Part shown: positions 1 through 8,835 of the stretch, piece by piece
Position numbering within the stretch: position 1 is the stretch's first letter
How the letters are laid out: every line of letters begins with the position of its first letter
Source: Streptomyces sp. NRRL F-5727
GTDB taxonomy: Bacteria; Actinomycetota; Actinomycetes; Streptomycetales; Streptomycetaceae
Assembly: GCF_000719555.1 (NCBI RefSeq)
Contig: NZ_JOGX01000080.1
Span: 1 to 27,483 of the forward strand
Reading direction: 5' to 3'
DNA: 27,483 nucleotides
Program-made: the position numbers and the translations under genes
The notes under the pieces: generated by a model
What the model saw: the letters and a program-made list of their open reading frames with translations, nothing else
Databases searched by the model: none
Told to the model about the DNA's origin: nothing

Positions 1-100
1 CTACCCCGTCGAGCGCATGATGCGCGACGCCAAGATCACCCAGATCTACGAAGGCACCAACCAGGTCCAGCGCATCGTCATGGCCCGCAACCTCCCGTAG
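1..100 (+). CDS. Acyl-CoA dehydrogenase, C-terminal end (partial)
   Basis: Only the last 32 codons are in the window, read in frame from base 2 to the TAG at 98-100. The peptide contains [18 protein letters not shown], the signature of the final helix of FAD-dependent acyl-CoA dehydrogenases, where the YEGT segment lies against the FAD/acyl site. Such enzymes catalyse alpha,beta-dehydrogenation of acyl-CoA thioesters in the cytoplasm. The fragment cannot show the chain-length class. A strong hairpin follows 16 bp after the stop, so this is the end of its transcription unit. Confidence 0.9.
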   Translation, partial: YPVERMMRDAKITQIYEGTNQVQRIVMARNLP

Positions 101-116
101 GGCGCGGCGCGCACGA

Positions 117-149
117 CCGCGGCCCCCGGCATGGTGCCGGGGGCCGCGG
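117..149. terminator. Strong hairpin terminator, probably bidirectional
   Basis: A perfect 15-bp inverted repeat (117-131 with 135-149) closes on a 3-nt loop, with an almost entirely G/C stem. It has no T tract, as is usual in Streptomyces. It lies between two convergent genes (ending at 100 on the plus strand and at 183 on the minus strand), so it can serve both. Confidence 0.85.
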
Positions 150-182
150 TGCCGTGCGGGGTCGGCGTCCCGCGCGGCGGGA

Positions 183-2078
183 CTAGTTGTCCGTGATCGT
201 GATGTCGGAGTGCTCCGCGCCGCAGGCGCTGGCGGCACTCTCGTGGGTGGCGTCACCGCTGTAGGAGGCGGTCCACTTGTAGTCGCCGTCGTTGGCGGCG
301 TCGATCCGGAAGGTGGTGTTGTTCGTCGCGGCCTGGCCGTTCACCAGGGCGATCGCGGGGCTGGTGTAGACGGGCATGCTGCAGGTGGCGTCGTCGGGGC
401 CGTACAGCTTGAAGACGACGGTTCCGGTCGGCTGGCCGCCGGCCGTGGCGGTGACGGTGCTGCTGTCCTGCGGGTACACGTACTGCGTGGTGGAGACGCT
501 GGCGCCCGCCTTGACCACCCTCAGGGGCTCGGACTCACAGGCGCTCATCGCGGCCTGGTTCTTGGCGTCGCCGCTGTAGCGGACCTGCCACCAGAAGGTG
601 CCCATCGTGTTGAAGGCCAGCGCGCTGGAGTCGGGGACGACCCCGTTCACGACCGGGAGGTTCTCGCCGGCGAGCCGCTCGTTCTGCGTGCACGCGTTGT
701 CCGAGTACACGGCGTAGGTGACCGTGCCGCCCGCGTCGGGGGTGGCGTTCGACAGGGTGGCCGAGTCGGACACCGAGCCGCCGATCACGACCTCGTCGGC
801 GGAGAGGTCCGTGGTGATCGACGGGCGGGTCTTGGTGACCACGGACGACTCGTTCGCGTCGCCGCAGGCGGTGGTGGAGCCGGCGTTGTTGGCGTCGCCG
901 CTGTACTGGGCGATCCAGTAGTAGGTGCCCACCGCGGTCGGGAAGTACTGCGCGGAGTTGTAGTTCCCGTTGCCGTTGACGGGGACGGTGCTGGTGAAGA
1001 CGGGGGTGCCGGAGCACTGGGCGTTGTTGTAGAGGCGGAAGGCGATCGTTCCGGTCGGGCTGATGCCGCCGCCCAGGGTGGCGGTGTCACGGATCGGGTC
1101 GCCGATCGTCACGGTCGGCGTCGCGGTGGTGATCAGCGACGTGCAGTTGGTGAGGTTGACCCGCTGCGGGTCGATGAAGTCCTTCAGCTCGGAGTTGAAG
1201 GAGTCCGAGGAGCGGCTCTTCACATAGGCCGAGCCGAAGGTCCGGCAGTCGCCGCCGGTCGGGAAGATCGCGTCGAAGGAGATCGCGGCCTCACCGAAGG
1301 TGAACGGGTCCAGGGTGCCGAGACCTCCGGCGGCGACGGTGCCGCCGGCCTGGTTGGAGGGGATCAGGGTGGTGTTGACCGAGCCGAGCGCGTCCGGGTT
1401 CGCCCCGTCGCTGATGACGTCCGCGGGGCCCCAGACCGAGCCGTTCCACTCCCGGATGGAGATGGTCGGGACGGTGCCGCCCCGGGAGAGGTCGTACGTG
1501 ATGAGCTTGTCGCCCTGGGTGCGGATCGGGGTGGCGGTCTCGACGGGCCCGTTGCCGGCGCAGTTCGTCGGCATGGCCGTCGGGTCGCAGAACTTCTGGT
1601 TCAGCTCGAAGTCCATGTTCGTGGTGCCCTGCGGGCTGTTCACCCGCTGCCAGAACAGTTCGAGGAACTTCGGCGTCGTGGTGTCCTCGGTGTGGACGCC
1701 GAACGACAGCAGGTCGCTCTTGTTGGGCGGGATCGACCCGGTGACGATCGTCGGGTCCTCGTCGTTCTCGGCCGTGCCCTGACCGAACGAGTTGTCGTTG
1801 GCCCCGCTCGGCCGGTCGCGCTTCGGCACGATCCGCAGCGGGGTGCCGGTGCCGCCGGTCAGCCAGTCGACGCAGGTGGCCGCGGAGCCGTTGACGACCA
1901 GGTTGGCGTTGGTGTCGATCTCGAAGCGGCTGCCGTCCAGCGCGTTCGGCGTCGAACAGATCGGCAGGGCCGCCGACAGGGCCTGGGCCGGTGACGCCTG
2001 TGCGATGAACGCCCCGGCCAGCGATACGGCCAGCAGCGCTGTGCCGGCATGACGCCTGAGGGGTACGGGTCTGATCAC
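183..2078 (-). CDS. Secreted protein with three Ig-like repeats
   Basis: The product is 631 residues. The GTG at 2078 was chosen because a GAGGAG-type ribosome site lies just upstream and the N-terminus then reads as a signal peptide: basic start (RPVPLRRH), hydrophobic core and an AQA cleavage site near residue 33. About 280 residues of a non-repetitive extracellular domain follow, which I do not recognise. The C-terminal half is three tandem domains of about 105 residues (roughly 316-418, 419-524, 525-631). Each carries a cysteine near its middle, a W-x-A/V-x-Y-SGDA strand, and a second cysteine just after it (ACG or ACE), which suggests one disulfide per domain. No sortase motif or membrane anchor is visible at the C-terminus, so the protein is probably released or loosely wall-bound. 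Function is unknown; adhesion or a structural role is a guess. Confidence 0.8.
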   Translation of the reverse strand: MIRPVPLRRHAGTALLAVSLAGAFIAQASPAQALSAALPICSTPNALDGSRFEIDTNANLVVNGSAATCVDWLTGGTGTPLRIVPKRDRPSGANDNSFGQGTAENDEDPTIVTGSIPPNKSDLLSFGVHTEDTTTPKFLELFWQRVNSPQGTTNMDFELNQKFCDPTAMPTNCAGNGPVETATPIRTQGDKLITYDLSRGGTVPTISIREWNGSVWGPADVISDGANPDALGSVNTTLIPSNQAGGTVAAGGLGTLDPFTFGEAAISFDAIFPTGGDCRTFGSAYVKSRSSDSFNSELKDFIDPQRVNLTNCTSLITTATPTVTIGDPIRDTATLGGGISPTGTIAFRLYNNAQCSGTPVFTSTVPVNGNGNYNSAQYFPTAVGTYYWIAQYSGDANNAGSTTACGDANESSVVTKTRPSITTDLSADEVVIGGSVSDSATLSNATPDAGGTVTYAVYSDNACTQNERLAGENLPVVNGVVPDSSALAFNTMGTFWWQVRYSGDAKNQAAMSACESEPLRVVKAGASVSTTQYVYPQDSSTVTATAGGQPTGTVVFKLYGPDDATCSMPVYTSPAIALVNGQAATNNTTFRIDAANDGDYKWTASYSGDATHESAASACGAEHSDITITDN

Positions 2079-2315
2079 TGCGAACGCTCCTCGATGCTGT
2101 GCGAGAGGTCTTGCGCGTCCGCGTCGTCGCCGCACGGCGGTGGCCGATGCCCCGGTCGCCGTCGGTGCGGGGGCGGCGCGCGAGGAGGAACGTAACAAGG
2201 CGATTCAGGTAAAACCGGCAAAACGGGCAACACTTCGCGCCGGCCCCGCCGCGACCGCCCCAGTGGAGGAGCGCGCGGGAGGCGACGAGCGCCGGGGATG
2301 CCCGGGAGGAGCGTC

Positions 2316-2348
2316 CCCCCGCCCACGGCGTACCGGCCGGGGCGGGGG
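2316..2348 (-). terminator. Possible terminator downstream of the first LCP gene
   Basis: A 9-bp all-G/C inverted repeat (2316-2324 with 2340-2348) lies just beyond the stop codon of the LCP gene ending at 2356. The loop is 15 nt and partly self-complementary. No T tract is seen. The rest of the space up to 2078 shows no gene and must hold the promoter of the Ig-repeat protein, although no clear -35/-10 pair stands out. Confidence 0.45.
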
Positions 2349-2355
2349 GCGGACG

Positions 2356-3603
2356 TCACCGGTTCGACTCGACGGTGACCTTCTGGTCGTTCTTGATCTG
2401 CTCGACGAGCTGCTTCACCTTCGGCATGTCCCACTTCAGGGAGCCCTGCGGCGCGCTGCCCGCGATCGGCATGTTCATGGACTTGCCGTCGCCGCCGCTG
2501 ATGCCCTTCATCGCGAAGAACATCTGGCCCAGGTCCCACAGGGACATGTCCTTGTCGACGATCAGGGTGTCCAGGCCGGCGCCGAGCGTCGGGTACAGCT
2601 TGAACGGGTTGAGGATCGTGCCCGGCGTCGCGGCCTGGTTGGCCAGCGCGGACAGGAACTTCTGCTGGTTCTTGGTCCGCGCCAGGTCCGACTCGGCGAA
2701 GGCGTACCGGGTGCGGACGAAGGCGAGGGCCTGCTCGCCGTTGAGGGTCTGCTCGCCGGCCTGGAAGTCGGCGCCCGACTTCTTGTCCTTGAAGCCCTTC
2801 TCGATGTTCAGCTCGACGCCGCCGAGCGCGTCCACGATGTTCGCGAAGCCGGCGAAGCCGATCTCCGCGTAGTGGTCGATCCGCAGCCCGGTGTTGAACT
2901 CGACCGTACGGACCAGCAGCTCGGGCCCGTCCATCGCGTAGGCCGCGTTCAGCTTGGAGCCGCCGCGCGCCGGGTACGCCTTGCCGGACTCGGAGCCGAC
3001 GAAGTTCGGGATCGTCACCCAGGAGTCACGGGGCAGCGAGATCATCGTGTTCCCGCTGGAGCAGGCGGCGAGGATCATCATCGAGTCGGTCCGCTTGCCC
3101 TCCGCGGAACCGGTGTGCAGCTTCTTCTTGTCCTCGGCCGTCATGCCCTCGCGGCTGTCGGAGCCGACGATCAGGTACGTCGTGCAGTCGCCCTCGGCCG
3201 GCCGCTCGATGACCTTGGAGAGGTCCACCTCGTTGCGCATCTGCGAACTCGCCCAGGCGTAGGTGCCGACGCCCCACGCGAGGACGCCGACGACCAGCAC
3301 GATCGAGCCGATCTTGATCCGCTTGCGCCAGTCCGGCGCGGGACCGGTGGACCGGCCGCCCGGAGCGCCGGGGCCGGCGGGTCCCCCCGGACCGCCGTGC
3401 CCGGGGCCCTGCGGAGAGCCGTAGACCTGTCCGGTGCTGTACCCGGAGTCGTACCCCGTGGCCTGCGCCTGAGTGAAGTTCGGGTTGTACGCCTGCCCCT
3501 GGTCGTACCCCTGCTGGTACTGCGGGGACTGCTGTCCCTGCGCGCGTCTCTGCACGTGCCGCATGGGGCGGGCGCCCTCGGGCTGCTCAGGCCACTCATT
3601 CAT
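2356..3603 (-). CDS. LCP-family wall-glycopolymer transferase with Y/Q-rich cytoplasmic tail
   Basis: The 415-residue product belongs to the LytR-CpsA-Psr family, membrane enzymes that move undecaprenyl-diphosphate-linked glycopolymers onto peptidoglycan. Residues 1-97 are a low-complexity, presumably cytoplasmic tail rich in Q, Y, G and P (QGYDQGQ-type repeats). A transmembrane helix spans about 98-118 and the LCP domain runs from about 143. Family motifs are GSDSRE (147-152), RTDS (171-174), LPRDS (190-194), KLNAAYA, DALGGV and FVRTRY with the following D306/R309. There is no LytR_C domain. The ATG at 3603 (MNEW) was chosen because I recall this N-terminus in Streptomyces relatives. It lacks a good ribosome site, but a CACACT box lies 7 nt upstream, so a leaderless mRNA is plausible. 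The gene is divergent from the thioesterase gene at 3723. Confidence 0.9.
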   Translation of the reverse strand: MNEWPEQPEGARPMRHVQRRAQGQQSPQYQQGYDQGQAYNPNFTQAQATGYDSGYSTGQVYGSPQGPGHGGPGGPAGPGAPGGRSTGPAPDWRKRIKIGSIVLVVGVLAWGVGTYAWASSQMRNEVDLSKVIERPAEGDCTTYLIVGSDSREGMTAEDKKKLHTGSAEGKRTDSMMILAACSSGNTMISLPRDSWVTIPNFVGSESGKAYPARGGSKLNAAYAMDGPELLVRTVEFNTGLRIDHYAEIGFAGFANIVDALGGVELNIEKGFKDKKSGADFQAGEQTLNGEQALAFVRTRYAFAESDLARTKNQQKFLSALANQAATPGTILNPFKLYPTLGAGLDTLIVDKDMSLWDLGQMFFAMKGISGGDGKSMNMPIAGSAPQGSLKWDMPKVKQLVEQIKNDQKVTVESNR

Positions 3604-3610
3604 GCGGACC

Positions 3611-3616
3611 AGTGTG
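3611..3616 (-). promoter_or_regulatory. Candidate -10 box for leaderless LCP transcript
   Basis: Read on the minus strand this is CACACT, matching the A2 and T6 of the actinobacterial -10 consensus TANNNT. It lies 7 nt before the ATG at 3603, so transcription would start at or next to the start codon. No convincing -35 was identified. Confidence 0.35.
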
Positions 3617-3722
3617 CCGGGCTCCGCATTCCGGGCGACAGGCCGGGTGGAAAATAGGACCGGTGCTGTTGCCAAGCTGATGCAAAGCGGACAGCGCCGA
3701 TACCCGGCATAAGGTGGAGGAC

Positions 3723-4256
3723 ATGACAGAACAGGGCCACATCCCGGGCAAGCCCACCTCGGCCTCCCGCACCACCCTCAGCCACATCATGACCAGCCAC
3801 GACACCAACCTCCTCGGGACGGTGCACGGCGGAGTGATCATGAAGCTGGTGGACGACGCGGCGGGCGCCGTCGCGGGCCGCCACTCCGGCGGCCCGGCCG
3901 TGACCGCCTCCATGGACGAGATGGTCTTCCTGGAGCCCGTCCGCGTCGGCGACCTCCTCCATGTGAAGGCCCAGGTGAACTGGACCGGCCGCTCCTCCAT
4001 GGAGGTCGGCGTCCGCGTCATGGCCGAGCGCTGGAACGACACCACCCCGGCGACCCAGGTCGGCTCCGCGTACCTCGTCTTCGCCGCGGTCGACGGCGAC
4101 GGCAAGCCCCGCACGGTCCCCCCGGTCATCCCCGAGACCGAACAGGACAAGCGCCGCTACCAGGAAGCCCAGATCCGCCGCACCCACCGCCTGGCCCGCC
4201 GCCAGGCCATCAAGGAGCTGAGGGAGCGCCGCGCCGCCGAGGGGTACACGGACTAG
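3723..4256 (+). CDS. Hotdog-fold acyl-CoA thioesterase
   Basis: This 177-residue protein has the single-hotdog arrangement of the YciA/BFIT-type acyl-CoA thioesterases, which hydrolyse acyl-CoA to free acid and CoA in the cytoplasm. Visible family features are the N-terminal NLLGTVHGGVIMKLVDDAA segment (central helix, HGG), and TASMDEMVFLEPVRVGDLL, which carries the acidic catalytic-site residue and the strand that follows. The C-terminus is a highly charged K/R/E helix. The ATG at 3723 follows AAGGTGGAGG directly; a GTG at 3714 is in frame but has no ribosome site of its own. The gene converges on the next LCP gene with only 13 bp between stops. The substrate cannot be deduced. Confidence 0.85.
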   Translation: MTEQGHIPGKPTSASRTTLSHIMTSHDTNLLGTVHGGVIMKLVDDAAGAVAGRHSGGPAVTASMDEMVFLEPVRVGDLLHVKAQVNWTGRSSMEVGVRVMAERWNDTTPATQVGSAYLVFAAVDGDGKPRTVPPVIPETEQDKRRYQEAQIRRTHRLARRQAIKELRERRAAEGYTD

Positions 4257-4269
4257 CCCCCACCGGCGG

Positions 4270-5772
4270 TCACGGACACACGACCTGGTCCCCGGTCACC
4301 GCCTCGAACGGCCCCCGCGCAGGCGCCACCTCGGTCCGCACGGCCGTGACGCCCCGGAAGTCCCGCCCCGCCGTCACCCGCAGGGTCCCGCCCCGTCCCG
4401 CCACCGCCCTCAGCTCCGCCCCCGGCAGCGCCGCCGCCAGGGACCGGGCGGACCGGTCCCACCGGGGGTCGTACTCGATCAGGGTCCGCGCCCGCTCCGG
4501 CCCCGCCCCCGTCACCGGCGCCCGCGTCGTGTCGAACCCGGCCCCCCGCAGCGCGTCGTCCACCTTCCGCCCCAGCCCGTCGATCCGGGTCCCGTTGTAG
4601 ACCTGCACCCGGATCGACCTGGGCGCGACGTCCACGACCACCGCCCTGGCCTTCTTCTCCGCCGCCGGCGGCCGGGACGCCGCCAGCGGCCGGTCCTCCC
4701 GCACCGCCGCGAACAGCCTCTGCGCCTTGTCCGCGTCCCACTTCACCGTCGACCCGATGCCCTTCACCGGGAAGTCCATGTCCCCGATCGGCACCGACAC
4801 GAACTCCGACGACGCCGGCGTGAACCCCCGCATCGCCTTGGCGAGCGCCAGCAGCTGGTCCGTGCCGAAATCCTCGTCGGCCCGCACGGACCCGAGCAGC
4901 GTCGTCGACACCTCCCGGAACCGCACCGGGTTGAACAGCACCCCGCCGCTGGTCAGCCGGTCCACCAGCGCCGCCAGGAACTTCTGCTGCCGCTGCATCC
5001 GCCCGATGTCCGCGGCCCCGTCGATGTGCCGGGAGCGCACGTACTGGAGCGCCTGCCCGCCGTCCAGCTCATGCGTGCCGGCCGCCAGCTCGAGCCCCGT
5101 GTACGCGTCCTTCACCGGCTTCGTCGTGCAGATCTGCACCCCGCCGACCGCGTCCACCGTCCGCATGAAGCTGGTGAAGTCGACCTCCAGATAGTGGTCG
5201 ATCTTGACCCGGGTCATCGCCTCCACCGTCCGCACGGTCAGTGCGGGCCCGCCCTCCGCGTAGGCGGCGTTCAGCTTCACCGGGTGCGCCCGGTGCTTCT
5301 CGCCGCTGTTCTGGTCGGTGTGCTCGGGCAGCTCGGCGTACGAGTCCCGGGGCAGCGAGACGACGCTGGCGCGCTCCCGGTCCTCCGAGATGTGCACCAG
5401 CAGCACGGTGTCCGTGCAGTGGCAGGGCGCCCCGCCCAGCCGGTACTTCCGCTTCTCCTCGGGCGTGATCCGGTCGCGTCCGTCGGTGCCGACGACGAGC
5501 ACGTTCATGCCGGTGCCCGCCTGCGGGCGGTTCTTCATGTCCTTGAAGGGGTCCACCCGGGTGATCCCGGTGTCGAGGCCGGTGACCACCGCGTGCCCGA
5601 TCCCGCCGGCCGCCAGCACCACCACGGAGAGCGCGGTCGCCATCCGCATCCCCCAGCGGGGGCGCCGCCGGGGCCGCCGCACGGGGGCGGGACCGCCGCG
5701 CCGGGGGACCGGCGGGCGGCCGGCCGTGCCGGGCGGACGGGGCGGACGGGGCGTGCGGGGCGGTGTGGGCAC
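4270..5772 (-). CDS. LCP-family protein with LytR_C domain
   Basis: A 500-residue LCP transferase. The GTG at 5772 has a GGAGG box 9 nt upstream, which decides against the GTG at 5814. Residues 1-43 are P/R-rich and very basic, a transmembrane helix spans about 44-63, and the LCP domain begins near 89 (MNVLVVGTDGRD). Motifs seen are LPRDS (140-144), KLNAAYAEGG, HYLEVDF, DAVGGV and YVRSRH with D255/R258. The position normally held by arginine before the conserved T/S-D-T is replaced by Cys in PCHCTDT (116-122). A LytR_C-like domain (VQVYNGT onward, about 385-475) follows, and the protein ends in a lone cysteine (VVCP). It is divergent from the GT2 gene at 5900, fitting a shared role in making and attaching a glycan. 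Confidence 0.9.
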   Translation of the reverse strand: MPTPPRTPRPPRPPGTAGRPPVPRRGGPAPVRRPRRRPRWGMRMATALSVVVLAAGGIGHAVVTGLDTGITRVDPFKDMKNRPQAGTGMNVLVVGTDGRDRITPEEKRKYRLGGAPCHCTDTVLLVHISEDRERASVVSLPRDSYAELPEHTDQNSGEKHRAHPVKLNAAYAEGGPALTVRTVEAMTRVKIDHYLEVDFTSFMRTVDAVGGVQICTTKPVKDAYTGLELAAGTHELDGGQALQYVRSRHIDGAADIGRMQRQQKFLAALVDRLTSGGVLFNPVRFREVSTTLLGSVRADEDFGTDQLLALAKAMRGFTPASSEFVSVPIGDMDFPVKGIGSTVKWDADKAQRLFAAVREDRPLAASRPPAAEKKARAVVVDVAPRSIRVQVYNGTRIDGLGRKVDDALRGAGFDTTRAPVTGAGPERARTLIEYDPRWDRSARSLAAALPGAELRAVAGRGGTLRVTAGRDFRGVTAVRTEVAPARGPFEAVTGDQVVCP

Positions 5773-5884
5773 GGACGGACACCTCCGCGGGTGGGACAGC
5801 GGGACCGTGAGCACCGTAGGCCCATACGATCAGCCGGTAGGGTCACCGGCCCCGGCGGCGCGCACCGGTGTCCCCCATTCGCGG

Positions 5885-5890
5885 TAACGT
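5885..5890 (+). promoter_or_regulatory. Candidate -10 box before the ExoA-like GT2 gene
   Basis: TAACGT matches TANNNT and ends 9 nt before the ATG at 5900 (6 nt before an in-frame TTG at 5897). No ribosome site is visible, so a leaderless or very short leader is likely. Confidence 0.35.
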
Positions 5891-5899
5891 GGCCCGTTG

Positions 5900-6925
5900 A
5901 TGAACGCCACGCCCCCCGTATCCGTGATCATGCCGGTCCTCAATGAGGAGCGGCATCTGCGCAACTCGGTCCGTCACATCCTGGAGCAGGAGTACGACGG
6001 CGAGATGGAGGTGGTGATCGCGCTCGGCCCGTCCACGGACCGCACCGACGAGATCGCCGCCGAGCTGGTGCGCGAGGACCCCAGGGTCCACACCGTGCCC
6101 AACCCCACCGGCCGCACCCCCGCCGCGCTCAACGCGGCGATCCAGGCGTCCCGTCACCCGATCGTGGTGCGCGTGGACGGCCACGGGATGCTGTCGCCGA
6201 ACTACATCGCCACCGCCGTCCGGCTCCTGGAGGAGACCGGCGCGCAGAACGTCGGCGGCATCATGCACGCCGAGGGCGAGAACGCCTGGGAGGACGCGGT
6301 CGCGGCCGCGATGACCTCGAAGATCGGCGTCGGCAACGCGGCCTTCCACACCGGCGGCGCCGCCGGCCCCGCCGAGACGGTCTACCTCGGTGTCTTCCGC
6401 CGCGAGGCCCTCGAACAGCAGGGCGGGTACAACGTGGAGTTCATCCGCGCCCAGGACTGGGAGCTGAACTTCCGCATCCGCGAGGCCGGCGGCCTGATCT
6501 GGTTCTCGCCGGAGCTGCGCGTCCAGTACCGTCCGCGCCCCTCGGTGAGGGCCCTGGCGAAGCAGTACAAGGACTACGGCCGCTGGCGCCACGTGGTGGC
6601 CCGCTACCACGCCGGCTCCATCAACCTGCGCTACCTCGCCCCGCCGGTCGCCGTCTGCGCCATCGCCGCGGGCCTGGTGGTCGGCGCCACCCTCTCCCCG
6701 CTCGGCTTCGTGATCCCGGCCGGCTACCTCGCCGCGATCACCGCGGGATCGGTTCCGGCGGGCCGTGGCCTCTCCCTGAAGGCCCGGGTCCAGATCCCGG
6801 TGGCCCTGGCCACCATGCACATGTCCTGGGGCTTCGGCTTCCTGACCAGCCCCAGGTCGCTGGCCCGGAAGGTCATCGCGAGCCGCCGCCCGGCGGTGAA
6901 GCGGGGCGAGACCGAGTCGGTCTGA
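5900..6925 (+). CDS. ExoA-like family 2 glycosyltransferase
   Basis: A 341-residue inverting GT-A glycosyltransferase. The nucleotide-binding start VSVIMPVLNEE lies at 7-17. The metal-binding DXD is present in the variant form DGH (93-95), and QDWEL (185-189) supplies the catalytic acid region. QYKDYGRWR (222-230) matches the Q-x-x-R-W type acceptor motif of processive or membrane GT2 enzymes. Hydrophobic segments at about 244-286 and 300-318 anchor it to the membrane. The succinoglycan ExoA group is the closest family I recognise. It probably adds a sugar to a lipid-linked glycan; donor and acceptor are unknown. Its place between LCP genes suggests it helps build a polymer that LCP enzymes attach to the wall. 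Confidence 0.85.
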   Translation: MNATPPVSVIMPVLNEERHLRNSVRHILEQEYDGEMEVVIALGPSTDRTDEIAAELVREDPRVHTVPNPTGRTPAALNAAIQASRHPIVVRVDGHGMLSPNYIATAVRLLEETGAQNVGGIMHAEGENAWEDAVAAAMTSKIGVGNAAFHTGGAAGPAETVYLGVFRREALEQQGGYNVEFIRAQDWELNFRIREAGGLIWFSPELRVQYRPRPSVRALAKQYKDYGRWRHVVARYHAGSINLRYLAPPVAVCAIAAGLVVGATLSPLGFVIPAGYLAAITAGSVPAGRGLSLKARVQIPVALATMHMSWGFGFLTSPRSLARKVIASRRPAVKRGETESV

Positions 6926-6941
6926 CCCCCCTGGCGTATTC

Positions 6942-6992
6942 GCACGGCGGCGGCCGGGTCCCTCACCACGAGGGGCCCGGCCGCCGCCGTGC
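6942..6992. terminator. Bidirectional hairpin terminator
   Basis: A 22-bp inverted repeat (6942-6963 with 6971-6992) is perfect apart from one position that pairs as G-U in the plus-strand RNA, with a 7-nt loop. It lies between convergent genes ending at 6925 and 7011 and can stop transcription from both sides. Confidence 0.9.
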
Positions 6993-7010
6993 GTCACGCG
7001 GGGGAGCGGG

Positions 7011-8786
7011 TCAGCTCTCCCCGTCCCACCGGTAGACCGAGTAGACGTCCATGCACGCGGCCTTGTCGTCGGCGCCCTCGGGCAGGTCGCCGGCCGTGCT
7101 CGTCGGCCGCTTGTAGGTGTCGCCCTCGCGCCAGTCGGCGCCCACGACCAGGGTGATCCCCTCGGCCGAGGCGTCCGCCCGGACGGTGGAGAGCGGCAGG
7201 CCGAGGGCCTTCGCGACGGACTCGGCGTCTGCCCGGCCCTGGTCGCCGGCGGCCTTCGGGTAGGCGACGACGGTCCCCTTGCTGGGCTTGCCCTCCTTCG
7301 AGGAGTCGGCCTGGGTGAAGCCCTTGCCCTGGAGGGCGGTGGCGATCTTCTTGGCCCGGCCCTCGACGGCCGGCTCGTCGTTGCCGTCGGTGCCGTTGAC
7401 GACCGTGACGGCGAGCGAGGCCGGGGCGGCCGCGGTCTTCTTGGGCTTCGGGGAGGCCGAGGCCGACGCCTTCGGCTTGGCCGGCGACTTGTCGCCGTTC
7501 TTGTCGAGGGCGACGTCGTCCCGGAGCATGCCCCAGATCTTCTCGGCCGCCGCGGCCCTCGGCTGGAGCCACGCGTCCGGGTTCGGCGGGTAGGGGTCGG
7601 TCGGGATGGTGACCGTGGACAGCCGGTCGACCTTCACGTTCTTGAGCTGCATGCCGAGGTCGAAGAGCTTGGCCACGGTGTCGAGGCCGTCGGAGACCTC
7701 CAGCGACTTGGTGCCGGTCTCCGCGAGGCCCATCAGCCGCCCGGTGTCGGTCCAGGCGTTCTGCTGCTGGAGCTTCTTCAGCATGCCGTTGAGGTACATG
7801 TGCTGGGCCTTGGCCCGGTTCTGGTCGCTGCCGAAGGCGTGCCGGGTGCGCAGCCACTGGAGGGCCTGCTCGCCCTTGACCTCGGTGGTGCCCTTGGGCA
7901 GCTTCAGCCCGGAGCCGCCCTTGACCTGGGCGGTCGACTTGTCGTGCACGCCGGTCTTGACGCAGACGGGGACGCCGCCGACCTCGTCGGCCATCGCCAC
8001 CACGCCCGCGAAGTCCACCATGATCCAGTGGTCGACGTAGACGCCGGTGAGGGTCTCCCAGGTGGTGAGCGTGCAGCCGGCGCCGCCCCGGGTGAGGGTC
8101 TCGTTGATGGGCCGGTCGGTGGTGGCCGGGTAGACGGTGCCGTCCTCGCCCTTGCACTCGGGGATCTTCACCACGGTGTCGCGGGGTATGGAGATCAGCG
8201 AGGCGTTCTGCCGGTCGGCGGAGACGTGCAGCAGCATCTGGACGTCGGCCCGGGGTTTGTCGTTCCGGAGGTCCTTGCCGCCGCCCAGCGCGACGTTCGC
8301 GTCGGAGGCCCGGTCGTCCGAGCCGATCAGCAGGATGTTCAGCGGGGTGTCGCCGAGCGCGTTCGGCGCGGCCTTCTGCACGCCGCTGCTGCCGCCGGCC
8401 CGGTCGCCGCTGCGGATGTTGCCGTTGAGGTGCTCGTAGTACGCGTAGCCGGCGCCGGCCGTCCCGAGGACCAGGACCGCCACGCCGATAGCCGTCCAGC
8501 GCAGCACCTTCCGCTTGCCGGCCTTCTTGGCCTGCTTGCGGGCCGCCGCCCGGCCGCCCGCCGTGGCGGGGGCCGTACCCGGGTCGTCGGCGCCCGACGT
8601 CCCGCGGCGGCGCGCGGCCCGGCCGCCCGGCGCGGGGGCCGGGTCCGGCCCCCCGGCCGGCTCCGGCGTCCCGCCGCCCGCCCCGGTCGCCTCGCCGGCG
8701 CCGTGCAGATCGTCGTCCCAGCCTCGGTCTCGGGCGTGCGGAACGCCTGACTGCGTCCCCTCCCGTCGCACGCTGTTCTGTCCCAC
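7011..8786 (-). CDS. LCP-family protein with LytR_C domain
   Basis: A 591-residue LCP protein. The GTG at 8786 is preferred because GAGGGG lies 7 nt upstream; an ATG at 8801 is also in frame but has no ribosome site. A G/P/A-rich cytoplasmic segment (about 1-93) precedes a transmembrane helix (about 95-117) and an LCP domain from about 149 (NILLIGSDDRA, RADVQ, IPRDT, HWIMVDF, DEVGGV, LRTRHAFGSDQNRAKAQ). An A/K/S-rich linker leads to a LytR_C-like domain beginning at VTVVNGTDG. Cysteines occur in IPECKG, GAGCTLT and PVCVK, with one more near the C-terminus (AACMD). Only 49 bp separate it from the LCP gene upstream, so the two are probably co-transcribed; the resemblance suggests a tandem duplication. 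Confidence 0.9.
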   Translation of the reverse strand: MGQNSVRREGTQSGVPHARDRGWDDDLHGAGEATGAGGGTPEPAGGPDPAPAPGGRAARRRGTSGADDPGTAPATAGGRAAARKQAKKAGKRKVLRWTAIGVAVLVLGTAGAGYAYYEHLNGNIRSGDRAGGSSGVQKAAPNALGDTPLNILLIGSDDRASDANVALGGGKDLRNDKPRADVQMLLHVSADRQNASLISIPRDTVVKIPECKGEDGTVYPATTDRPINETLTRGGAGCTLTTWETLTGVYVDHWIMVDFAGVVAMADEVGGVPVCVKTGVHDKSTAQVKGGSGLKLPKGTTEVKGEQALQWLRTRHAFGSDQNRAKAQHMYLNGMLKKLQQQNAWTDTGRLMGLAETGTKSLEVSDGLDTVAKLFDLGMQLKNVKVDRLSTVTIPTDPYPPNPDAWLQPRAAAAEKIWGMLRDDVALDKNGDKSPAKPKASASASPKPKKTAAAPASLAVTVVNGTDGNDEPAVEGRAKKIATALQGKGFTQADSSKEGKPSKGTVVAYPKAAGDQGRADAESVAKALGLPLSTVRADASAEGITLVVGADWREGDTYKRPTSTAGDLPEGADDKAACMDVYSVYRWDGES

Positions 8787-8835
8787 CCCTGGTCCCCTCA
8801 TCGTCAAGGGCGCGCCGGGACCCGCTGTTCTCGGG

